Source: Tetradesmus obliquus (Eukaryota > Chlorophyta > Chlorophyceae > Sphaeropleales > Scenedesmaceae). Taken from it: a stretch of 64,000 nucleotides of DNA. The position numbers and the translations under genes are program-made. The stretch is from assembly GCA_030272155.1 (NCBI GenBank), contig CP126194.1, positions 744,001-808,000 on the forward strand. The letters are read 5' to 3'. The notes beneath the pieces were generated by a model that worked only from the letters and a program-made list of their open reading frames with translations, ran no database searches and was not told the DNA's origin. Positions 12,001-20,637 of this stretch are shown here, piece by piece. Positions within the stretch are counted from its first letter, which is position 1; each line of letters begins with the position of its first letter.

Positions 12001-13426
12001 CGCGCAGCGGCGCGTACAACCGCACGCTGACGCCGTTTGGCTTCCAGAGCGAGGAGCGCACGCTGTGGCAGGCTCCAGACACGTACGCCAAGATGTCGCC
12101 CTTCATGTGAGCGGAGACGGGCTGTCCGGAGATGACTGCGCAGCTGAACATGGCCTGCAGGCTGTATGTCTTGAATCCAGCTGTAGCTGCCTGTGCCTTC
12201 TCACAAGCACTGTGCTGTCAGAAGTGTCAACCTTTGGCCAAAACTATCTGTGTGATTGAGCAGCTTGGGTTTCATGGAGCCTTACACCTGCAGGTCCACA
12301 GTGCTCAGCTTCACTTGTGTTGCAATGCTGATGTTCTGCTGCACATGTCTGCTGCACGCAGGATGGCTGACAAGATCAAGAAGCCGCTGCTGCTCATCCA
12401 CGGCGAGGTGAGCCCTGCACACTTGTTACGGCAGCCTGGGCGGCTGCGGAAACGGCAGTCCGCCTTGTACAATTTTTGAATGATGGCCAAATAGCGCTGC
12501 CGGGCTTTGATCATCGTCCTTAGCTCGACTGACAGGCGAGCTGCTGCAGCACGAATGCCTGGAAACTGCAAGCCATTCGCCGCTACTACTGCAGTGCGCT
12601 TCATGTATCCGTTGCGGACTGGAATGGGTTGGTCGCTGCTCCTGACAACTGCGTGCGCCCGCATCACCACTCTGCCATTCACTCTTTCTCCCTCTGTTGC
12701 ACCTGCAGGAGGACAACAACACCGGCACCTTTCCGCTGCAGTCGGAGCGCTTTTTCAACGCGCTTAAGGGCCATGGCGCACCCGCGCGCGTGGTGCTGCT
12801 GCCGCACGAGGGCCACGGCTACAGAGCGCGCGAGAGTGTGCTGCACACGCTGTACGAGCAGGTGTGGCTTGAGACAAAAAGCAATGCACTGCCAGCGTGG
12901 ATGACTGCTTTCATTGCAGATGTTAGTGGTGTTGATGCTGCTGGTGTCATCTGCGGACCTTCTTCAAGGCTAGCACTTGAAGGATTGCACTGCAGTTTGG
13001 GTTGGGGGTCGCCTTGAACCGTGGCACTTCACCTGACGGCAGCGGTGTGTGCCCTAGCGTGTTACATGCAGTGCTGCTGTGTGCATCCGCAGACAGCAGT
13101 GTGTTTGCTGTGGCGTGGGATACGCTCCTCTGGCTAATTTTTGTCATGTGCATTGCACCACGCTGGTCATATGTTTCTGTGATGGACGCAACAGCAGCTC
13201 AACTATTACGCATGCTTGTGCCGTGACTTCCGTCGCGGTGTTTGCATACGTGTTGCTGCCGCCACATCAAAGCTCACACTTGCCATGCCCCATCTCTGCC
13301 CTGCTGCGCTGCTATTGTCTGCTGCAGGACCAATGGCTGGAGCGGCATGCTGGCTACGGCAGGACCGACCCTGGCTATGTGACCAGCAGCGGGGAGGCAG
13401 ACAGTGCCAGCAGCCTGTCGGAGTAG
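2214..13426 (+). CDS. CGEP: Chloroplast-type glutamyl endopeptidase (S9D prolyl-oligopeptidase family), 19 exons, 959 aa
   Basis: A serine protease cleaving after Glu, in plants a stromal enzyme. Exons: 2214-2430, 2758-2972, 3331-3403, 3807-4007, 4294-4678, 4929-5119, 5345-5406, 5666-5825, 6164-6269, 6479-6537, 6789-6976, 7357-7509, 10791-10943, 11216-11407, 11647-11722, 11956-12106, 12362-12407, 12709-12861, 13328-13426. Their lengths sum to 960 codons with every phase matching, close to the Arabidopsis length. Residues 1-90 are Ser/Arg/Ala-rich, transit-peptide-like. PPKEILDIVDAPP starts the beta-propeller part; the C-terminal alpha/beta hydrolase has GGHSYGAFM (Ser804), HGEEDNN (Asp878) and HEGHGY (His912) as the expected triad. 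One intron (6538-6788) has a GC donor. Exon 1 and its junction to exon 2 are inferred from frame and transit-like composition; the rest is very secure. Two introns contain decoy copies of exon starts (see repeats), and intron 12 is a 3.3-kb repeat field. Confidence 0.95.
3408..3560. repeat. GGCA-type minisatellite in endopeptidase intron 3
   Basis: Irregular runs of GGCAGGCA and CAGTCAGT units, interrupted, within the intron between the third and fourth exons. A CAG triplet run follows at 3698-3731. Simple-sequence expansion; no coding content. Confidence 0.7.
3698..3731. repeat. CAG microsatellite in intron 3
   Basis: About eleven uninterrupted CAG units directly after a short A run, inside the same intron as the GGCA minisatellite. 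It lies about 75 bases upstream of the acceptor at 3806. Confidence 0.85.
6046..6098 (+). repeat. Decoy copy of endopeptidase exon 9 start
   Basis: The first ~50 nt of exon 9 (true start 6164, encoding DLALLYESWWKTRRS), with its CTG-rich tract and CAG acceptor, is present 118 bases upstream almost unchanged. After the shared part the decoy runs into a stop codon (TAG at 6098-6100), so use of this acceptor would truncate the protein. Confidence 0.88.
7635..7800. repeat. CA/TG-rich tract at the start of the large intron
   Basis: Dense alternating purine-pyrimidine sequence (repeats of CACACGCA, ACATGCA and similar) just downstream of the exon ending at 7509. It merges into the longer ~108-bp-period repeat field. 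Such sequence can adopt Z-DNA; that is an inference. Confidence 0.7.
7950..9700. repeat. Diverged ~105-115-bp-period minisatellite filling intron 12
   Basis: A core of the type GCGCGTGTGCAGGCGCGTGG, followed by a TTATGCAC-like block and a TTGCGTGC...TCGTT block, recurs near 7980, 8090, 8195, 8300, 8405, 8640, 8755, 8860, 8985, 9095, 9205, 9305 and 9410. Because ~108 is a multiple of three, long spurious open frames appear (for example 7810-8379 and 8957-9517). These have no family resemblance and I treat them as intronic. Each unit carries a TGTGCAG that resembles a splice acceptor. Confidence 0.75.
10053..10133. other. Large near-perfect foldback (hairpin) in intron 12
   Basis: Arms 10053-10091 and 10095-10133 are 39 nt each, reverse complements with about three mismatches, around a 3-nt loop. 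The left arm begins ATTGCGCCTACTGACAGCCC and the right arm ends GGCTGTCAGCAGGCGCAAT. Transcribed as part of the intron it would form a long stem like a miRNA or siRNA precursor, or it may be a minimal foldback element. No coding role is evident. Confidence 0.85.
10363..10790 (+). repeat. Four tandem decoy copies of endopeptidase exon 13 start
   Basis: The exon beginning CTCAAGGACATGCAGAAGGA (true copy 10791) is preceded by partial copies starting at 10363, 10473, 10578 and 10683, spacing 105-110 bases. Each unit has a C/CTG-rich tract, an acceptor-like AACAG, GACAG or AGACAG, and about 35-50 nt of exon start. In the decoys the frame soon ends at a TGCTGA or TGTTGA stop. Only the last copy continues into the complete exon. 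Confidence 0.92.
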
Positions 13427-14304
13427 AGGCTGTGCTTCAGCAGCGCCTGCTGCTGCTGGCTGGTTGGAGTTATCTCAAATGATGTGAAGCTGCAGGTTGC
13501 AGTTGTACTATTAGGGAAACCCTTTGAACTCGGCACCAGCAGCTTGCATACTGTGCTGCTGATGCAGCAGCAGCTGTTGTCGTTGTGCAGCTTGTGCATG
13601 GTGTACATTATCCTGCAGGTGGTTGCTGGTTGTGCTGTGCCATTTGGCTGGCTGTGCATATTGTGCTGCCTGGTCTGCTGCCAGGTCATGCTGCAGCAAT
13701 GCTGTGCTTGTGGTACCACAGATCCGTCTGTGAACTACTGTCACATCAATGCACCGAAACAATCTCTGTGGTTCAAGTTGTACCTGGTTGGCTCCAGGAG
13801 TTGCCCCAGCTTATGCATCTGTGCCCATGTTTCCATGCTGTTTGGCTACTCGCATCGGCTGTTGCAGGTTTTGGGCTAATCGTTGCGGTTTGTGAGTTGC
13901 GGTTTGCGAGTGAACCCTGGCACAATCAGAGTTTGTGCATGCTCATGTCAATGGTTGGTACACCTGCCATGCTGGCAGCTGGCAAGTTTTGTCACCTGGC
14001 GAGTTGTGGTTGCTCAAGTGCATCATCGCTGTGATGGTGCAGGTTTGCGGCCGCCATCCCAACATTCGTGCAGTCATAGCCGCACGGTGCTGTGAGGTGG
14101 ATTTGGTGGTTGCATGATCCGCCTGTCATTGGCTCACAAATGGGCTGTGTTCCTGTCGCGTTACACGCAAATCGTGCTTGCCAACGTTGCATTCGTGCAG
14201 TGGTGATCATGGTGGCGTTTCACGAGCCCTGCGCCTCAACAGCTGCAAGGCATGCGCATGCTTTTGCCATGCTTAGAACCGTCCTGTTTGCATGATTTTT
14301 CACA

Positions 14305-14352
14305 CATGACGTTGATGTGGTTAAAAGGTAACATTGTGATGATGATGAAATG
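14305..14352 (+). mobile_element. Short 3' remnant of the same LINE family as at 33404-35137
   Basis: The sequence GACGTTGATGTGGTTAAAAG followed by GTAACATTGTGATGATGATG aligns with the very 3' end of the retrotransposon at 35090-35137 (GACGTTGCTATGGCTTAAAT then GGTAACATGATGATGATG). Both end in a GAT-type simple repeat. This suggests a strongly 5'-truncated insertion. The 5' limit of the remnant cannot be set by eye. Confidence 0.55.
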
Positions 14353-16425
14353 ACGGGCCGTTCTAGACATTTTCTCTGTTTAGCATGTTCCACAGCAAAA
14401 GGCTGCGGCAGGGAGATGCCCAACACGCCGCCAGTGCCAGCACTGCATCATGCAGCAGTCCAGTACTGTAGCACAGACAAGCTTGCCTGATGTGAGAAAC
14501 TCTTGGGTAGAAAAATTTCCCATGCCATCAGCATGCAGCTCACCCAAAGTGGGGCAAACACGCTACCACAGAAGCATGTGTAGGACCATCCACATGTGCT
14601 GCTAACATGCAGTCAACTCCCTCCAGCTTCAGGCACCTCTAGACAAACAAAGGGTGCAGATGACCCTAGTCATTGACTAAAACACACCCGCTACCTGCCG
14701 CAAATCACTTCAGTAGTGCAGACAGAGCAACGCGTGTCAACCATGCAGTGTCACAAGCTGCCGCTGCTGGCTGCCCCTACTGGATGGCAGCTGTTGCTGG
14801 CCTGCAGCAGCATGTTCACCCTTGCTTCGCCAGGGCATAAGCATTTCGTGCATGGCAGTGTCACTAAAATGCAAACCAGACAGCACCCGCTGGACCATGC
14901 TAGTGCACTACACCTACACCCACAGAGCATGGCATAATCACTGTGAAACTATAGTACAATTGACAAGCTCCTGCAGCCATTTCTGCTGCACCACTTGCAT
15001 GCAGCTTGCGGCTCAAGCATGCACGCCTAGCTAGTACCCAGCTCCATGCTTGCTAGCTGCAGATATATCTATACGCCAAGCCGAACTGCTGCAGGCACAG
15101 GCACACCGTGGCACGGCATCAGTCCAGTAGCCAAGGCTGGTCACAAGGTCACCTGGTGGGTCTTGTCTGCATATGTACAGTGCTGTCAACTGGGTGGTGA
15201 TATGAAATGTAATATGTCATGTCTGGAATGTACACAAGCTGTGCCGGCATTGCTGCCAAGCATGCCCAAAGATGAGGCATGCAAGGTACCCATTGCGCAG
15301 CAAACAGAACAGCAAACCAAAACAGAGAAAACAAGCAGGACGTGCAGGAGATATACCAGCCCTGCTGACTGCCTGCTGTAGCTTCACTAAGTGCACCAAC
15401 TGCATGAAGCACGCTACCTGGCCCCCTTCTACAACAGGCGTGAACATACACTGCAAACACATGCACACCAGCGTGCATACAGCATGACTAGTTGGATCTG
15501 TACAACTGGTGAACGCGCAGTTCGAAACTCACTGCATCCACAGTGTGCAAGTGTGCAAGTGTGCAAGGGACACCCTGCTCTGTGCCCCTCTGAGCACACT
15601 GCCAAAATGGCAACGGCTACCTACCACTGCCGGCACGGTTAACATTGCAATGGCTGTCCACCATGTACCCATCGGCAGCTGCACCATCTGACTCTGTTAC
15701 CCAAAGGCGGCCATGCAAAACATATGTCCTAGTACATGTGAGCTGTAGCTCTTCTAGCACAGTTGGCTATACCGCTGCTGGCAAGAGAAGGCAGCAGCAG
15801 CAGCAGCAACGTCTATGTGCTACATACTGGAATGCCTGGCAACTTGCAGACAGCGTCAAAGCACACCCAAAAAAAGTGCCCGCTGCTGACACCATTGGCT
15901 CAGCACCGTGTGGGAAGGACATGAAAATGCTTTGCTATCCTGCAGCAGCTCGGTAAATTCGCCAGCAATGCAGGTATGCAGCCAGAGATGCCGCATCAGG
16001 TTGGTGCCAGAGAGACGCAACCAAGAAACCATGTTGGGTGTCAGCTGCAAACTGACCACAAGCCCTGAAGGCACCGCCACAGCGCAAACACGGGAAGGGA
16101 GAGCTGGCGGAGATTGAATGAAACAGATCAGTGCAGGACAACACAGCCGATTCCCCACACTGCTGGCATAGCAGGGCACATATGGCACATGTACCTGATG
16201 TGCAGCTGTGTACAAAGCCGAGTACACAGGAGCTAGCTGCCCACTGCACTGCAGAATTGCACCCCCGCCAGCCCAACCTAACACATACAGTCACCAGCAA
16301 GGCCTCAGCATGTCTTTGATGCAGTGTGCTGCGCTGCATCAGCATCAGCAGGGTTCCACACACCACAGACAAGCAACACACATCAACGGCGTGCTGAATC
16401 ATGCAGCACGATGCCAGACATATTG

Positions 16426-16512
16426 CTGCTGCTGTGCTGCCCACAGCTAAGCGTATCACTTGCCTGGGGTGCTAGCTCTGCTGTTTGCAGCCAACTGCAC
16501 CAGAGGCCTTGA
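16426..16512 (-). repeat. Degenerate copy of BTB-Kelch terminal exon end in its 3'UTR
   Basis: On the plus strand GCTGCCCACAGCTAAGCG through CCAACTGCACCAGAGGC parallels 16655-16740, which spans the last codons of the Kelch exon and its stop. Identity is moderate and spread along ~85 bases. It is therefore a diverged tandem duplication lying beyond the stop codon. Confidence 0.65.
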
Positions 16513-16683
16513 CCTGACCAGACACAGCACACAATCACCAGCGAGCTTTCATAGCAACACACTCCAGAAGAGTCGCAAACAAAACATGCACTGCAACATA
16601 TGGCAGCCTGCGCTACAAAAGAATGCAATGCCATACACAGGGCTGCTGCTGCTACTGTTCTGCCCACAGTTGAGCGCAGGGCG

Positions 16684-19600
16684 TCACCTGCCAGGCGTGC
16701 TGGCCCTGCGGCTTGCAGCTGACTCCACCACTGGCATCTGGTCCAGCTGTAGGGCAGTGCTGACCCGCGCACACGCCACCGTCATGTGCGACATTGCACA
16801 CGGCAGCCGCCCGATCACCTGCCACATGTTACTAACAGTGTCATAACGCTCCACGACGTCCACAAACTGCTCGTGCTCATCCACGCCACCCAGCGACAGC
16901 ACGCCACCCTCAAACGCCACGCCAGCCATCTGCTGCCGCTCCGAACTCAACTCCCCGGCCGGCAGCAGCCGCCAGTTCCTTAGATCTACCATGCTAGCCG
17001 ATCTGCCGCCGCTGCCGCCAAAGATAAGCACGCGATACTCGTCAATGGGTGCTGCCGCAAGGCCTCTGCTGGGCCGGGGCAGGCAGGCGCCTGAGCTGGC
17101 CCAGCCGCGCTGGCGCGGGTCGAAGAGGTCGATGCCATCGCGGTGCCTGCCTGTGCTGCTGTCAACGCCGCCAAAGGTCAGCACCAGGGAGCTGCCTGCA
17201 AATCATAAACACAGAAAGGTCAGAAGTTGTGCTTTGACCGCTGTGGTGCAAGGACGTAATCATGCATGCCTGTGCTGCTGTCCACGCCGCCAAAGGTGAG
17301 CACCAAGGAGCTGCCTGCAGACCATGAAAGCGGGTGCAAACAGCAAATGAGTGGTGTACGACAACTGTGGCGTATGCTTGGCGTAATGCATGCCTGTGCT
17401 GCTGTCCACGCCGCCAAAGGTGAGCACCAAGGAGCTGCCTGCAGACCATAAACGCAAAAGGGTCAGAAGTTGTGCTTTGACCACCGTGGTGCAAGGACAT
17501 AATCATGCATGCCCGTGCTGCTGTCCGCGCCGCCAAAGGTGAGCACCAGGGAGCTGCCTGCAGACACAGGCAGCAAGTGCAAACAGCAGTTGTTCATTGC
17601 CACAGTGGCACAAGGATGTGTTCATACATGCTGCTTGTGTAAGCCTAATATGCCTTGCGGTAGCAGCAGCAGCATTGCAGCAGAGCTACTCGGCTCTGCT
17701 GTGGTAAACGCCATTGGCGTGTGTGGCATATGCATGCTGACAACACACAATGGCTGCCTTTATCTGCAGTGCCCTATGCCGGCCCGCAGGAACCTTCCTC
17801 GTGCTCTCCGCTGTACAAGAGATACTTGGTTTGCTAAAACATGCTGCCACGGGTGCGCTCGCCATGCCAGGCAGGCAATCAAGGCTCCACGCACCTGGCG
17901 GCGACACTGCGCAGAAGTCGTACATGCCGTAGCGCATGGGTGCTGCCGTGAACCAGCAGTTGACGCAGGGGTCGAAGCAGCTCACAGCAGCGGCGCCGTG
18001 CCGCCCAAGCATGTAAGCCTTGCCCTGAAGGGTCCGAACAACACAGAAGACAGCAACAACGTGCCTGTCAGCATGCCGCCCATGTGTGCCTGATGCATAT
18101 GCAGCCTGCGATAGATGCTGATTCATGCTGTTACAGCAAACAACTGTGCCACAGCTGTCAACACGCAAGCACACACATGCAGCTGCATCGCCAAGCCCTG
18201 CGCTGCTGACGGGGTGCAGATGGCCGCAGCTGCGCACGGTCAAGCACAACATAGCCATAGACAGCCAGCCCACACTACAATGACATTCAGCTGTCACAGG
18301 CACCAGCATAACCTTATTAGGTACCACAGCAGCAGCTGCTGCCAATCCCCCGAACCTGCACGGATACGCAGGGCCCCGTGTGCCCCTTGCAGCTGGGCAC
18401 TGTGTGGCAGCGCCTGCTGTGCGCCTCCATCAGGTAGCTGCTGACGCTCTCAGGCCCAGCCACCAGCATCAGGTCCTGGCCAGCGCCCGTGCACTCGGAG
18501 GGCAGCGTGGTGGCAGCGTAGTACCACTGCGGCAGGTGCACAGCAGGTGACGAGGCAGGTGCACAGCAGATAAGTGTCATTGCAGGGACCAGCGTCACAG
18601 CAGACATATTCAGCATGTGATGCTGTGTGACAGCAAGGCGTGCGGAGGGCAAGATCCAGGCTGGCGTAACCACAGCGCAGCATGCACAGCAGCTGTACTG
18701 CACCACAGTGCGGCATATGGTCGGCAGCAGCATGACCTTCTAACTTGACCAGCGAATGGGCACAGACATGTGACGTGACATGCAATAACTGCACCTGCAG
18801 CAGCCTAAGCTCACTGCAGCACTGTCATATGCAGCCATAAAGCCCCGCTCCTGCTGCTGTTAACTTCACAGCCCCTGCTGTGAACCTCACGCTCCCTGCT
18901 GCTGTTGACGTCACACACCCTACTACTGTGAACTTTGCACTCCTCAAGCTCACCTGCGCGTCCATGTTTGCGAGCCGCGGCTCGCCACATTCCAGCCCCT
19001 CACTGTCCAGCACACGACATGCTACCCCTGTTGCTGTACCCATCACATTTGTTAATGCTGCAACCTTCACCATACAAGCAAGGCTCACCTGCGGGTCCAT
19101 GTTTGCTGGCCGCGGGTCGCCGCACTCCGGCCCCTCACTATCCAGTGCCGCCCAGCCGCCCTGGCTGCTGTACAGCAGCAGCCCGCAGTCCCTCCCTGCC
19201 TCTTCGACTACCTCGCAGCTGTAGGAGTGCACGAAGAGGTAGTGCTGCGAGAGAGGGAAGCGGATGGGCAGCCGGGGAGGGCTGGGTAGCCCTAGGTAGT
19301 CCAGTGTGTGCTGCAGCAGCAACAGGCAGCAACAGCAGCAGCAGCATCGAAAGACAGCAGCAACAGGTTGCGGTGTTAGTGAGATGGCAGAGCTCGTGGT
19401 GCCGCATGTGAGAAGGGGCTGCGAGAGGCTGGTGCTCCATCAGCTGCATGACAAGCGCTGCAGCTGCTTGTGTGCACGTGTAGAGGCTCTGCGCAGCAGT
19501 GCAGAGCTGCTGCAAGCATGCAAAGCTAGAACAGTACAGCTGCACCTGCTGCTTGATCCTGCAGCTGTGCACATGACAAGTTTCAAAAGACGAGCGTTTC

Positions 19601-20028
19601 AACAGCGACAGTTCATGCAGTTATCCTAACGGCTGCATGCATGCCAACAGAAACAGCACCATTTGCTGACGCTTGGCAAGCTAAGACAGGGATGCAGAGC
19701 TGTAGTAATCAGCAGCCATCTAGCTCATTTATGCAAGCGCTCCACACACTTCACGCAGCTGTGCCATCCCGCTCACCTTGAGTGCTGTCAGCAACCGGCT
19801 GTCTGCTGGCGGCTGGTAGCTGTCCCCCAGCCGCAACACCTCCACAACTTCTCGTGCCACATCTGCTGACATGTCCAGCCTCAGCACATCCCTTCCATGA
19901 CTGAGCGCTGTGTCAGCAAGGCCCGCCAGCAGAGAATCTGGGTGGCGATGCAGCGTCTGCAGGGACACCCATGCGCTGTAGTCATCTGCCTGCAGCTGCA
20001 GCCATTGAAATGAAGACTCCAGCTCCAT
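16684..20028 (-). CDS. BTB (T1-like)-Kelch protein, 428 aa
   Basis: Five minus-strand exons, all phases consistent: 20028-19777, 19310-19089, 18526-18356, 18024-17895, 17195-16684. The N-terminal exon (LQTLHRHPDSLLAGLAD, then FLRLGDSY-like EVLRLGDSYQPPADSR) resembles the potassium-channel-tetramerisation type of BTB fold that mediates oligomerisation and often recruits CUL3. The terminal exon has Kelch-type blades: LVLTFGGVDSSTG, RVLIFGGSGGRSAS, GVLSLGGVDEHEQ and a W six residues after Y in ERYDTVSNMW. The middle exons (HYLFVHSYSCEV, CFDPCVNCWF) are Cys/Trp-rich and unassigned. A substrate-adaptor role for a cullin ligase is a family-based inference. Start ATG 20028 opens the exon with no upstream alternative seen. 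Two of its exon edges have intronic decoy copies. Confidence 0.82.
17258..17575 (-). repeat. Three tandem decoy copies of the BTB-Kelch last-exon start
   Basis: The true exon starts at 17195 (GSSLVLTFGGVDSSTG). Copies of the CTGCAG acceptor plus ~50 nt of exon start recur with anchor positions 17308, 17432 and 17551 (true anchor 17189), spacing 119-124 bases. Coding sense is preserved over about 16 residues in each copy. The sequence after that differs from the real exon (GMHDYV or GMHYAK instead of GRHRDG). Confidence 0.92.
18949..19018 (-). repeat. Decoy copy of BTB-Kelch exon 2 end with donor
   Basis: Exon 2 ends LDSEGPECGDPRPANMDPQ with a GTGAGC donor at 19088. A second copy, LDSEGLECGEPRLANMDAQ plus GTGAGC, lies about 132 bases further along transcription. 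This is a donor-side duplication: the exon end and splice donor are copied downstream into the intron. Confidence 0.87.
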
Positions 20029-20637
20029 AGCTAACAGCTTGATGTTCCGAGCCTGGCTGCAGGCGCTGCCAGGTTACGGTGCCTTGCTGCTGCTGCTGCT
20101 GCTGCTGCTGAACGTCACATGATCAGTCATGAACGCCCATGTGGTGCGCGTAGTACAACGCAGATGTCAACAGTAACTGTAAGATACCGGGCTCACGACA
20201 GATAGTGCAACCTGTAGGCAAGGCAGCGTTGGCGCACAAGCTAGCTGTAGGACGCTTTCAAGCAAGCTTGGACGACGAGTTCTCCACTGTGCAATTCAAT
20301 AGCACAACCATCGGAGAACGAAAGTTAATGTTAGTAATCAGGCAAGGAATCAGGATAACTGTTTCTACTGCTGAAGCAGTTGTCATTGTTGTTTTTCGTC
20401 TTGTTTCAAACGTCACCGCTGAAGAGCTCGGGGAGAGCTTGATCCCACTTGTGAAGCTCTTGCACTTTGTAATCAAACTTTCGTATCGCGAGATAAAGTC
20501 CGAATTCAGTACCTCAACACCAACCTTTTGGACTACCGGACGTTGTTCGTGCTCCTTGGCCACTGCTGAACTATCAAGGAACAAGCATTTTGCGTATCTA
20601 GGGGTTCCTGGTGATGAGCATAGGCTGATCGCCAGCC
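20029..20637. promoter_or_regulatory. Divergent intergenic region between BTB-Kelch and DNA ligase I
   Basis: About 610 bases shared by two divergent starts. A TGC run lies at 20085-20110. The part from ~20160 to 20600 is lower in GC than the surroundings, with no clear TATA box. The opposed open frames here (20205-20711 plus, 20258-20680 minus) have no family match and overlap the ligase start, so they are most likely chance. Confidence 0.45.

Larger units (their letters stand above)
13427..16683. other. Convergent intergenic region with 3'UTRs
   Basis: Lies between the 3' ends of the endopeptidase (plus) and BTB-Kelch (minus) genes. The first ~800 bases look like a long 3'UTR, rich in TGTGCTG words. 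A retrotransposon-like tail sits near 14305-14352. The central 14400-16400 part has only short shadow frames. A degenerate copy of the Kelch terminal exon is at 16426-16512. No gene is supported. Confidence 0.55.
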
